Positions 47,255-58,699 of a stretch of 64,000 nt of DNA are shown here, piece by piece. The first letter of the stretch is position 1. Each line of letters begins with the position of its first letter. The position numbers and the translations under genes were made by a program. The notes beneath the pieces are model-generated. The model was not told the origin of the DNA and did no database searches. It saw nothing but the letters and a program-made list of their open reading frames with translations. Source of the stretch: Jaltomata sinuosa (taxonomy: Eukaryota; Streptophyta; Magnoliopsida; Solanales; Solanaceae). Location of the stretch: positions 806,001 through 870,000 of the forward strand of contig QJPP01007526.1 of the NCBI GenBank assembly GCA_003996215.1. Reading direction: 5' to 3'.

Positions 47255-50094
47255 AACATTCGAGTTAATCGAGCCAATAAATTTTGAATATCCCAAACCT
47301 AAAACAAAAATACACAAATGGATGGCTCAAGGTGCAAAGGGGAATGTGGCTCCTCCCATAGACATAAGATAGAGGCACTTTTCAAAACATGCATGATTTT
47401 GTCTTTTTATTGCAAAATTCTTGAGATGCTCTTAGCATTTCTAGTAAAAAGGCACCTTTTCTTTGCAATTTGAGATAAGTCCCTTTAATACTCACTAACA
47501 ATTAATGGGCTATAAAAGTTTTATAGATTATCAAAAATGTCTTGTGGTTGTGGTCAAGTTAAATATATTTTATATCTCTTTTTTTTTCTTTAAGAATTAT
47601 TCTCTCTTTTTGAAAAATAAGTAATGGAATGAATTATTTCAAGTTTCAATCCTTTTTTGCAACATTAGCTTTTACTTATGCCCTTTAGAGGACTACTTAT
47701 TTTTCATCCACTTAGGAAATAGAAAATGGGTAAAAAACTTATTTGCAATCGGTGTTTTTATCATTTCAATTAATACATGACATGAATTTTAATTTACACT
47801 CTTATTAAATTTATATATATATATATACTTGATCCGTTTTGAATTAATGGGTTGGATTATGACTCATTACTTGATCCGTTTTGAATCATGGATTGAATCT
47901 TGATCCGTTTATTATCTTAACCTATTCTAACCCCATCAAATTTGACCCAACCCGTTTAATTGCCACCTGTCCATATGATTTTTCTACCATGAAGAAAAGA
48001 GATGAAAAGCAACAAAAAAGAAAAAGAAAGAAATAACGAAAATAAAGGAGCTAGGGTACAAACTAAGAGAGAAGAAAAGAATTGAGAGGCATGCAATATA
48101 ATATTATTAGTTTGATAGAAGTAACTTTGGTGAAAAGGGGAAACATTAAATGTGAGTATAGGAACAACTAGTTAAGTAATAAGCTATGAGAGACATGGAC
48201 CAAAAAAAATGAGCTGTCTTTGATCTAAAAAAAACATAGCTGGACCCATATAGAAAAGTTACAACAATGTACACAAGTTTAATTGAACATGGTAGGCATG
48301 TGAATATAGACATAAACCATGTGTCATCCATGTGGATTAACCCCTTTCAGTTTATCTGGCATTAGCTAAGCAACCCACCCAACTTGATTCTTTCTTTTCT
48401 TTTCCTCCCCTTAATTACAAAAATTAATTAATTTCACCTATATATACTAACATTTTGTAATATATATATACTTAGTCTAAGAAAGATATTGAGAGGGGTA
48501 GAGTAATTTGCAATCCACATGCTTTAAGGAGCCCACCATATGGAGAATTTATGACCTTTAATTTCAAGTGGCCATAACCACACAATTAACAGTCAGAATC
48601 AATTTTTGGTTTTCAATATGAATAAGAATTATTGAAGTTGGGGTTTGTGTCTTAATATAAGAGTAGTACTTGTGGAAACTATTACTTACCCTTAAATTAG
48701 GGTTTCCACAATGGCCCTATTCTTAATTATGCAGTAATTTCTATCTATAACAATAACGATAAGTTTTCTTTAGAACCATCTTTCAGGTTATGTTATATTA
48801 TATTATATGTTCAAATCTATAGCAACATGTTATTATAGTGGTCAAAAAATATTTGAACGTGATGTCGTTATAGAGAAGTTTAACTGTACTTGAAAGGAGA
48901 ATAATATTTCCATTTGTTGAGTTCCCACGTTGTGGCATGTGTCTTAGGCAAACTTCACTTTATGTCCTAACTTTTGGGATTGAGTTATATATATGTCAAG
49001 TCTATTTCTTTATGATGATTTTGGAGCCGATTCCATCTCAATCATGATTTACCTGATATAAGGTCTCATCTTATATTGTCCACGCCCCAAATATTCAGTT
49101 TTGAACATACAAAGTACTATTATATTCATATTTTCAGTACCACTGATACTATTTATATTTATTTATCTGTACATATCCCTTTTCTTGTAAATACATGTAA
49201 CTTGAACTTGTTTTTTTTTTAAAAAAAATACAAAATTTCCTACTATATATTCAAAATTATGGGCTTTTATATGACAGAAACATTTCGAATTTGACAAAAG
49301 ATTATAAACCTTCACCTTGTTGATTAGACTTTAACTAATAGGTAGCATGAAGGGTATATGTATATTATATGAATTAAACCAGAGTTTAAGTTATATACAA
49401 TGACAATTTAAAAAAAATTACCCTATAGAATATGTGATTTAATCACTTAATAATAACATATATCTACTCTCCATTACTACATTAGATTTCATATGGAAAA
49501 TTACATGTTGTTGATGAACTTAACCTCATAGTGTTAAAAAGAAAATACACAAAAAAAAAACAATTCTTTAAAAATCAATTTGCTTAAGGGAAAAGAAATG
49601 AGAATCCTATGGAAGGAAGCTAGCTATATATGTGGATTCTAAAAGGAATATATAGTTGTGTGATTGTTCAAGTTTGGAATGAGAGAGAGAGATGAATTAA
49701 TTAATTATTAAACAAGTATTTGGTGTGATTAGGAAGCTAAACACAAGCATGTGATGAGACTTAATTTCAGCCCAATGTGTGTGTATATATATATAGGCCT
49801 CTGTGAGACAAAGTTTTAAAAATACACATGAAAAGATGTTTGCTTATATATGTTTATATAATTAATTCAAGCATGAAACCATGTGAAGCTGCAAATAATC
49901 ATCATGTTAATGCCACATGCCTTTGTTTATTTACTTTCTTGCATGCACTACTGGGGCTCTGAAATAAAAGAGAATATACTGTCTAATGGTTAAATCAAGA
50001 TTTTAGGAATACAACAGATTTCATTTTAATTATATTATTCTCTAATACCCTTTTCCCCTTTTTTTCATATTAAGAATTTTAGAGGAAGGAGGAG
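47255..50094. other. AT-rich intergenic stretch
   Basis: No gene is seen in 2.8 kb. A TTGATCCGTTTTGAAT segment occurs twice near 47830-47890 with GGATT and GAC. The only ORF (48146-48331, minus) is unsupported. Poly(A) runs and (TA)n tracts are frequent. Confidence 0.4.
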
Positions 50095-50275
50095 TCATGA
50101 AGCAACAATAAAATTATCTTTAGATGATTTATACATACGTATACGAGCTCTGAAATCAGTCATTAATTCTAGCGTCAGGGTAAATTGTTTAAACGAAAGG
50201 AAGTGTTTGAGTAGCGATAAAGTTATCTTCACGTGAGCTATTCGAACCATATCAGAATAGGCTTGCTACATGAAG
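50095..50275 (+). mobile_element. Two partial copies of a tRNA-derived SINE
   Basis: AGCAACAATAAAATTATCTT ... GAAATCAGTCATTAATTC ... GTCAGGGTAAATTG (about 50095-50190) and GAGTAGCGATAAAGTTATCTTC (about 50208-50230) repeat the A-box and downstream parts of the SINE that starts at 50276. Confidence 0.45.
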
Positions 50276-50650
50276 GAAAGCCTCGGAGCAACGATAAAAT
50301 TGTCTTCGGAACCTATAGGTCACATATAGGGATGGATGCAGCAGCATGGTGTCACCGGTTCATTTGAACTCAAGGAGTGTAAATTTGTGTAAAAATTCAC
50401 TAAAAAATTACTATTAATAATAGGTTTGAATCCATAATTTAAAAATACAATGGTATTCAATGCTAAATTAACCTTTAAAGATTAAATTCATAAAATTTAA
50501 ATCCTGAATCCGCCTCTTATTACAGGTTCGAGTTGTGAAATCAGTCGTTGCTTATAGTTAAGCTGCCTACATCACACTTCCTTGAAATACAACTTTTCTT
50601 TGTATCTGCGTGAACGCGGAATATTTCATGCACCAAACTATTTTTTTTTT
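50276..50650 (+). mobile_element. tRNA-derived SINE interrupted by a hAT-like MITE
   Basis: The A-box side is CCTCGGAGCAACGATAAAAT, then CCTATAGGTCAC (to about 50328). The B-box side resumes at about 50525 with AGGTTCGAGTTGTGAAATCAG, AAGCTGCCTACATCACAC and a 3' part CTGCGTGAACGCGGAATATTTC. The ~195 bp between them (GGATGGATGCAGCAGC ... TGAATCCGCCTC) looks like a MITE insertion between the two pol III promoter boxes. Confidence 0.55.
50332..50520. mobile_element. hAT-like MITE inserted in a SINE
   Basis: The left GGGATGGATGCAGCAGC and right ...AATCCTGAATCCGCCTC edges resemble other MITE-like pieces at 46764 and 51655. A clean 8-bp duplication could not be read because the SINE is diverged here. 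Confidence 0.4.
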
Positions 50651-51654
50651 CAACCTTTAAAACACTCAGATACTTTATGTATTTCACTATATATCTGGTT
50701 TATCGCAACAGTTATTTTGCAGCAGTTGCATATTAGTGCACGAATAATTTGTTAATAAAAAATATACATAATATATATTTTTAATTAAAGACAACCTGAA
50801 ATCACTCAGAGAAATTAATTAAATTTAATACAAAGTAGTCATGTGATGACCCTATCAGCAAAGCATATTGAAGATCTATCAACTCCTATTTTTGGACTTA
50901 AAACTCATAAAATAATAATACATTTGATCAGGGAATTAGTATAATTAAGGATTGATCACAATCCCACTTAACTTAATAATTTTCTCATATTTTAGTATCA
51001 ATTTATTAATATTATTTCTGCAAATTGCTATCAGAATATCATATTACCCAAATCTTAAGAACATGCTCCACGGAATTTCAAAAATAATGAATTACTAATC
51101 TAAAGCAAAGTATACAATCTTCACAAAATCATTTTATACTCACAGGGAGAAATTATATAATAGTTAATTATTTAACTATTAATGATTTTTCTAAATCTTA
51201 CCTTAAAATGTAATGTAAGTTAAAAGATTATTTTATTGCTTCATTATAAATAATTAGGCTTGTTGGGGTTCATTTCTTTCAGAATTAAGAAAATTATATG
51301 GAGTTATGGTATAACAGTGTTCTAAATAGGCTTTGTTGGGGGTCATTTCGTCCCTGATAGGGGCACTTGCAAAATGTCCTGAAATACAAATATAAAGTTT
51401 TATTTTGTGAGTTTTACGCCTTAAACGTTCGACTATGTACCTTAAACACGCCTAACATGCAATGTTCAATTCCTCAGCGAATTGTGTGTCACAATAATAT
51501 AATGAGGAGGAAAAAAAATACTGGCAGATGTTCTTCTGATCCTAATTTTTTTCTCCCTTTTATATAGAGGACTCAACTCATAAAATATCTCAAAACAAGT
51601 CCTAAAGTTTTCTTTTCTTTCTGATTTGTTTTTCTTTTTTGAGAGGTAAAGACC

Positions 51655-51832
51655 AGTGGCAGATGTAACATGTAAATATCGGCTTCATCTATTTTTAACG
51701 AAGAGCATAAATTTATGTATAAAGATTTACTAAGTACGTCTTAAGTCATAGTTTTACAAATACGATAAATTTAATATAAAGAACTTTAAAGATTAAACTT
51801 ATCTAATTTAAATTTTGAATCCGCCTCTGATT
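51655..51832. mobile_element. hAT-like MITE
   Basis: The left CAGTGGCAGATGTAACATG and right (minus strand) CAGAGGCGGATTCAAAATTT ends are imperfect inverted repeats; subterminal TAAACTTATCTAATTTAAATTT occurs in related copies. AT-rich interior. Confidence 0.5.
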
Positions 51833-52302
51833 TGACGGAAGTGTGTTAGCTGCAAGGATATGATGAGAAAGGGACCAAAGTTCACATAATAAAAGTTTTA
51901 TTCTTTTTCTTTATGTAAGCTGTAACACATAAATTCCCATATAATTTTTCCAATTACAATTCCTGGATTTTAAGGAGGGGAAAAATCAATTAAATCTTCG
52001 ATATAAATTCTAAAATCATTTGGAATTAATGAAAAGTAAAGCTCCTGCCTGCCATTACTGGGAATTGATTCTTAAAAATAAATCCATGACAATGCAATTT
52101 TAATGCTTCAGAGTTCAGAAGATAAATTAACTCATAATTTTCACTTCATTAAATAATTTAATCATGATAAGTTGAATTATTTTGATGTAAACACCGCATT
52201 ATAAATATTTACCATATAGTTGTGCCAAGCTTTATTTTCATCCAAAAAAATTGTACAAAATATCAGTAACCTATACACGAAAATACAAGATCATTTCTAT
52301 TA

Positions 52303-52550
52303 CTCTCTCCATTTTAGTTTGTTTATCTTGCTTTTCTTTTTAATCGGTTTCAACAAGAATGCCTATTTCCTTTTTTGACAACTCTTTAATTTTAATTTTT
52401 CATGTGGCATGTTTCAGGCCACAAAATTAAAAGACATTTTGGTACATTCTGTATACCTTTAATTTAAGACTACAAGATTCGGAATTCTTCTTTATATTCT
52501 TAAACTCCGTGTCAAGTTAAAATCAGACAACCAAATTGAAACATAGGGAG
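52303..52550. mobile_element. Stowaway-like MITE with TA target duplication
   Basis: Starts CTCTCTCCATTTTAGTTTG, ends ...TTGAAACATAGGGAG, and TA flanks both sides. Internal CTCCGTGTCAAGTTAAAAT is the inverted version of the GACACGGAGTTTAAG segment in other copies. Confidence 0.75.
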
Positions 52551-52689
52551 TATAACTAAATAAAAACATCACTAGAATGTCTCTTATAATTTGAATTAAT
52601 TAAGACTCATTATTGTAGATTAAGCCCTTGTTAGTTGTTGTATTTTCTCTACTATTTTCTTCTTTTTTTGTATTTGGATTTGCTGCACT

Positions 52690-52812
52690 TGAGCTAATAG
52701 TCTTTCAAAAACAACCTCTCTACCTCCACGAGGTAGTGGTAAGGTCTGCATATACTCTATCCTCTTCAGATTTCACTTGTGAAATTTCACTAAATATGTT
52801 GTTGTTGTAGTA
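52690..52812 (+). mobile_element. TS/SolS-type SINE
   Basis: CCTCTCTACCTCCACGAGG, TAGTGGTAAGGTCTGCATAT, ACTCTATCCTCTTCAGAT, TTCACTTGTGAAATTTCAC and a TTGTTGTTG tail. The 60-codon ORF at 52628-52810 overlaps and is not a gene. Confidence 0.65.
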
Positions 52813-53154
52813 GTATTGTGGATATTTAGATTTTGTATATTATATTGTGTGAGAGAGAGGAATCAACTTCATCCATAAAAGGAAAAAAGAAAAGAAAAGA
52901 AATAGTAATTACAAGTGGGTAATAAGTTGAAAAGGTAAAGGCCCATGAAAGTGAAGGTGCACACCAAAGGTCGCTATTAAAGGGCCCATAAGAGTGGACC
53001 TCAATTGGAAAAAGCCCATATTTTTTGTGTAAAAATGAAATATTAAGAAAAAATCTGTTAAATGTTGACTTTCAAATGACAAGCCACAATTGGGTAAAGA
53101 GAAAAGGAATTTGTGGCCAAATTGGCTAACGTTACTCTCACGTCCACTTTCTTT

Positions 53155-53178
53155 ATATTTATTATTATTATTATAATA

Positions 53179-53217
<39 letters not shown>
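53155..53217. repeat. (ATT)n / (AAT)n hairpin microsatellite
   Basis: A TTA run of about six units is followed directly by a longer TAA run, an inverted arrangement that can fold into a hairpin. The Leu/Ile-rich ORF on the minus strand at 53058-53240 is this tract. Confidence 0.85.
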
Positions 53218-53218
<1 letters not shown>

Positions 53219-53620
53219 TATTGGTTTTACTCATGTCCACTTCCCTGATGTAAGACCCACAAATGGATAAGATTTTTATATATACTTTATGAATCTTTTT
53301 TTGTTTTTACTTTTTCTTTGGGTCAAAATATTTCGTCCATCTAATTTATAAAATATATATAAAGTATATAGGTTGTATATACTTTATACTTAATAATAAA
53401 TATATTTATATATATAGCTAATTAAGGGTGAGTTATGCAGATATTAAATCCTACATAAATAATATATGTTTGGTAAGCTAATTAAAAAGTAAGTTATTCA
53501 TGTATAAAGTTAATACGATGTTTGATTTGCAATTTAAAAACTCGTATAACTAATACATCTACAAGTTATGAGAAAATATATGCATTGTTTTATGCGTGAT
53601 AGAAAGTAGAATAACTAATA

Positions 53621-53865
53621 CTCCATCCATTTCAATTTGTTTGTCCTACTTTTCTTTTAGTCCGTTTCAAGAAAATATCTCTTTTCCTTTTTAGTATCTT
53701 TTTTTTTTAAATTTACCACATGACATGTTTAAGATTACAAGATTAAAAGACATTTTGATATATTTGACATATCTTTAATCTAAGACCACAAGATTCAAAA
53801 ATCTATTTTACTTTCTTAAACTCCGCATCAAGTTAAATAGAACAAACAAATTAAAACAAAGCGAG
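53621..53865. mobile_element. Stowaway-like MITE with TA target duplication
   Basis: The left CTCCATCCATTTCAATTTG pairs with the right (minus strand) CTCGCTTTGTTTTAATTTG; TA on both sides (53619-53620, 53866-53867). Shares the ATCTTT/CACAAGATT and CTCCGCATCAAGTTAAAT segments with other copies. Confidence 0.75.
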
Positions 53866-54500
53866 TACATGAATAACTAAATCCTGCATAATAATTAATC
53901 CTTATATAAAATAATACATAGATTCTCTCGTAACTAATCTCTACACTAAAATACATGCATAACTCTAATCAATTACCAAACAATCTCATAATATATATGT
54001 TGTGTATATCTTAGCCATATCAATAAATTAGTTGATTGAACGGCGTATATCCGTAAGTTTCTCTGTTTTCTTCTGATAAATATCAAAACTACCACCTATA
54101 TGCATTAAAAGTTACGATATAGTCGAAGCCAATTTTTGCAATAGTGCACTTCTCTTTGTCCTGATATTTGGTGTTTAATTTGTTCCTATTTCTTTTTTCT
54201 TCTTTTTTTTTCTTTTTGGGATCAGCTTGTCAAAATTTGGGAATTAATGAAAAGCTAAAAAAAAAAGAGGATTTTTCCATGAATTAGAACTCTATATATA
54301 AACTATACTGGATTGAGATGCACTCAAGTGAAGCAAATATGCATGAATGAATAGTGAAAATTCATATAAGCTAATCGTGATTATTGGTTCAGAATTGAGG
54401 TGTAATTATTACGTTCTAGCTAGTACTAAAACTTCACGACAAAAATTATAAAAACATATAGAGAAATTAGAGGTGGATTAAAAATTTCTAAAGTATGATG

Positions 54501-54703
54501 GGCGGATTTAGCAACTGCACCGGCAAATAAGAGAACAGCGCATAAAGTAACAAATAAAAAATTGACCTCATTATTATAAATCAAGTTATTGAATATTTCG
54601 AATAAATCCCTAAATTCGAAACTCCCCGTTATCCAATAAAAACCTAAAATTCCTAATAATAAACCAAAATCCCCTACACGATTAGTTACAAACGCTTTTT
54701 GAC
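54501..54703 (-). pseudogene. ndhF: Plastid-DNA insertion (NUPT): internal fragment of ndhF
   Basis: Read on the minus strand, about 67 codons stay open without a stop and match the plastid NADH dehydrogenase-like subunit 5 (NdhF) in an internal membrane segment. The frame opens KAFVTNRVGDFGLLLGILG, continues with the ITGSFEFRDLF and NNEVNFLF motifs, and ends AVLLFAGAVAKSA. Both ends stop abruptly where the sequence ceases to fit ndhF, and there is no start, stop or promoter. In the plastid the gene product is a subunit of the thylakoid NDH complex in cyclic electron flow; here it is only a nuclear fossil. The absence of frameshifts suggests a fairly recent transfer. It lies between MITEs in gene-free DNA. 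Confidence 0.9.
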
Positions 54704-54953
54704 TGCTAAAGAAAGAAGAAGAAAAAAGAGTATTAAATAGAAATTGATTCCTATTCCTTTGAATATTAACTCAGTCTTCAATCAAGCGCATCATTCTGTT
54801 TTTTTATAGCATAGGTGTTAATCGATAATATTAGATCAATTTTTTGAAATATATACATAAAATATTTAGTTTGGTGAAAAGATCATGGATACACGTACAC
54901 CATAATTTTGACACTAATTATGTCCGCCTCAGCAGAGAATAGGATTTTTATTA

Positions 54954-55237
54954 TTCCCTTCATTTTATTTTATATGTCTAATTAATTTGACTGAGTACAA
55001 AATTTAAGAAAGTAAATGAGATTTTTAAATCTTGTATTTTTAAATTAAAGACGTGTACAATATACCAAAATATCCTCAAAAAATATGAAATATAAATTTA
55101 AAAGTGATTAAATGTAAAAATGATATTTTCTAAAAATAAAAAGTACTTAAGACACACTATTACTGACATAATAACTTTAATACGAAATACTGATATGAAT
55201 CGAAAAAGGGTAGTTCGGTAAATGAAAACGGGGAGAG
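54954..55237. mobile_element. Stowaway-like MITE
   Basis: The left TTCCCTTCATTTTATTTTAT pairs with the right ...AATGAAAACGGGGAGA. The interior carries GAGTACAAAATTTAAGAAAG and CTTGTATTTTTAAATTAAAG as in other copies. Confidence 0.6.
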
Positions 55238-55336
55238 TATTTGTTAGCAGTAAAGTTTAGAATTGGAAAATTCCAAACAGGATGAGGAAGAAGCCATGCA
55301 GCCATTTTGATTTTCAAGATGGTAACAGCTCCACCT

Positions 55337-55576
55337 GCTCCGTTTAAAAGGAATGACCTACTTTTTTTTTAGTCTGTTGAAAAAAGAATGATCTTTTTTT
55401 TTACAACACTTTAATTTCAATTTTTCACGTGACATATTTAAGACCACAAGATTAAATAGTATTTTGGTACATTTTGACATAACTTTAATTTAAAACCACA
55501 AGATTCAAAAATCTTCTTTATTTTCTTAAATTTTGTACCAAGTCAAAATAGGTCATTCTTTTTAAAACGGAAGGAG
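55337..55576. mobile_element. Stowaway-like MITE
   Basis: The left TGCTCCGTTTAAAAGGAATG pairs with the right (minus strand) CTCCTTCCGTTTTAAAAAG; both contain GAATGACC inside. It is followed by TA. Confidence 0.65.
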
Positions 55577-56439
55577 TAATAATTTTAAGAAAATGAAGAA
55601 ATAAAAAGTCAAATTGAATTCAAAAGTCGAAATCTTACAGTTGTCAATCTTCAAATAGAATCATATTCTAACATTAGCTCGTAGTTATTTCAAATCAAGT
55701 TGCAACAAGAAATGATCAAAATGGTCCTTAATGTATGAGGTCGGAACATTTTAGTCCTTTATATATGGCTTAATACGTTATTAACCTTTTAAATTTATCA
55801 AGATATTCCATTTAGACACTCAAACTAAGCTTTGTTTCAATTAAATACCTCAACCCTTAATAAAGTGTTTCAATTAGATCACACTTTTGGTTCAAATTTT
55901 GAACATTTTTTTTGTTTGTGTTCTCATGTGTCTATCAGGTAGTTAAATTAACAACATAAAATTAAATATGTCATTTTCTTTAATTATACACATTTGCCTC
56001 AATAAGCTATAAAACCTTAGATATTTTCTACTTGAGGTTGATGCATATAATTAAAGGAGATGAAATATTTTATGTGGTTAACTTAACTATCTAATACTCG
56101 ATTGAAAACATACACAAAAAACTTTAGACAAGGCTTTTAAAAAAATGAACTCAAAATTCAAACAAAAATCCTCTTGGTACCAAAATTAATCTTGCTTGAT
56201 GAATATAATTTGTTAATGCAACTGGCAATTCACATGAATTGAATATCTCAAATCAATCTCTTGTCCTTCTTAGTTCTTTTACCAATATTTCAAGAAATTC
56301 ATTAAACTATTCACATTTTCAGCTCTAAGATGAAAAAAATAAAATAACTGACATATATTCACATTTATGTTACTATATCTTCTTGTTCTGGTACTACATA
56401 TTGTTTCTTGTTCTTATATTATGCCTTTTTCTAGATTGT

Positions 56440-56578
56440 TTGTGTCTTGAACCGTGGGTGTATTGGAAACAACCTTTCTACCTCACTTTTGAGGTAGTGG
56501 TACGAATTACGTACATTGTACCCTCTCCAGACCTCACTTTGTGGGAGTATACCGGGTATGTTATTGTTGTTGTAGTTG
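56440..56578 (+). mobile_element. TS/SolS-type SINE
   Basis: CTTGAACCGTGGGTGTATTGG, AACAACCTTTCTACCTCAC, GAGGTAGTGGTACGAATTACG, CCCTCTCCAGACCTCAC, TGTGGGAGTATACCGGGTATG and a TTATTGTTGTTG tail. The 67-codon ORF at 56383-56586 runs through it and is not a gene. Confidence 0.7.
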
Positions 56579-56847
56579 CAGTTTAAGAATAATCCTCCTC
56601 TAAGCTGACCAAAATTAAACTAAAATACATCACATTTTAAGAGTTGCTAAGTACCAAAAGGTAGTCCCTGTTCCAAGAAAGTTAACTAATTATCCTATTA
56701 AGATTAACCTTTACTTGTCATTTAATTAATATGAGAAAATGGTTTGACATATACTAGGTGGAATCAGTTTGTGAAAACAATATAAAAGCAGCTGGCCTGG
56801 TCTGCATTAATCATGTAGATTGACAGCATATTGGTTTTATTTTACAC

Positions 56848-57017
56848 CAAACAACAAATAACAACATACCCAGTGTATTCCCACAGTGTAGGGTCTGGGG
56901 AGGGTAGAGTGTACGCAGTCCATACCACTACCTCAGAGGTGAAGTAGAGAGGCTGTTTCCGATAGACCCCCGGCTCAAGACCAAACAGTCTAAGAAAGGC
57001 TAAAAAGGACGTAACAC
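56848..57017 (-). mobile_element. TS/SolS-type SINE, well preserved
   Basis: Nearly identical to 43273-43448: ATACCCAGTGTATTCCCAC, GTCTGGGGAGGGTAGAGTG, TACGCAGTCCATACCAC, GAAGTAGAGAGGCTGTTTCC and AGGCTAAAAAGGACGTAAC. The motif ATTGGTTTTATTT(A)CACC occurs on both sides (about 56831-56847 and 57021-57035), a good candidate target duplication. Confidence 0.8.
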
Positions 57018-58132
57018 TAATTGGTTTTATTTACACCATAAGGTAAAATTGATCTACAACAGAAGCTAACTCTTCATAGCAAATTTATAGTATAGTAAAT
57101 TGGAAAACAAAATGACAACCAATTATAACTAGTTAAATTAGTATAAAAATCATTTTCATCGTCAGTAGATATAATTTAAATAAAGAACATATTATAATAA
57201 CTTATTGATATGGTTGTTTATGTAAATATTCAACAACAAAAAACTCGAACATGAATTAATATTACACCAGATACAAGCAACTAAATTAAATGAAATGTGA
57301 TTACATGTGGTATGTGGAATATATAGTGAAGATTCATATGTCTAGCTTACAGTTAAGGGGTAGTTGTTGATTAATCAGGACCCATAAGAAAGTCCCCGAG
57401 AGGGCTTAGTTGATCCATAATTTATGTTGCATCTTTTGTTTTGTTTGTTTGGTTTGAGAAATTTATAATCATTTCTGATTCTTTCTTTATATGACCTTTT
57501 GATTCCTCCAATTATTTGACCTGATATATCACAAGGGTGAAATGTAGAAGAAACGAAAGAATCAAATCTTAGATGAATGAGAATGCAATAACGTGTAACC
57601 AAAATTTTATTTTATGGAATAGACGTAAATCTTCCCTTTTATCCAATGGATATTTAGGATGTCAATATTAAGTATACTGTCAAATTGACTGTTCAAAATA
57701 ACCTATTTTATCGTAATGAATTGTGAAGTTTGGTCTCAACAACGCAACTAAAGGCAATATCTTTGCCAGATATGCAAATCCATAATAACCAAATTGAAGC
57801 TAAAGTGAAACAAACCTGAAAGAGGCAATAACAAACACATACAAACCACTCTCTCCCTTCGTTCTAATTTATGTGACACGATTTTTTTTTTTATTCTAAA
57901 AAGTACTACACACTTCCCCAAGTTCCTGGTTTCTGGCTGGCAATATATCTAGTGCAAAGTAAATAAAAGGAATTTTAATCCCATCGACGCTTAATATATC
58001 TTCATCGAACACCATTTCAAGGACTCAGCAAACGCCATGTAAATGAACTCGCGGAAGTCCGAGTCCTTTCTTGGTGTTAGATTGAAAAACAGTACCTGAA
58101 AAGTCGAAAAAAGTTCTGCAGTAGAATCAAAA
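57018..58132. other. Intergenic region downstream of SEC5
   Basis: No gene is seen. The ORF at 57375-57602 (minus, 75 codons) is unsupported. A lone Stowaway-like end occurs at about 57846 (CCTTCGTTCTAATTTATG). Confidence 0.4.
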
Positions 58133-58140
58133 ATTTATTT
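58133..58140 (-). terminator. Candidate poly(A) signal of SEC5
   Basis: The minus strand reads AAAATAAATT about 560 nt after the SEC5 stop codon. The frames at 58127-58390 and 58473-58661 would then be 3'-UTR sequence. A nearer signal (AATGAA near 58475) is equally possible. Confidence 0.25.
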
Positions 58141-58699
58141 TGCAAGATTTTCTTCTTTGAAACAAATGCCACATGAATGAATTCCTGACGCCAAGCAGCA
58201 GCTCACATGTTCTTTTCTCCTCACTGATCCCAGATGACAGCCAGCTGAAAGACTTGCAGATATTGCAACACAGACTCCTAACAACATTGGCCCAAACTAT
58301 ACTTTGAATTGAGCAAACGACTAGCAGAATGCAAATACTCATTGGCGTGGTCAGACCAGACACAGAAATTAGCTGCTTGTAGCTACACAAAGTGATTGAC
58401 TCGGTGTATACACTTCAGATGTACATATGAGATCGAAAATGGAAAATTATCCACACCCAAGATATAAAATTTTCATTCAATTGTATATAATGGAAAATGT
58501 GTAAAATCCTTGAAACAGTCTTTCTGACGAAAAACTTCAACTCTACATACATGAATGAATTTCAAATGAGATTTGGTGATGGTTTCATTATCAGCAAAAC
58601 GCCTCCCCCCTTCTAACAAAAGAATGTATGAACCGCTACAATACAACAACTGCACAAACATTACACGAGAAAAACTGACAGAAAAGGAATGATACTAAC

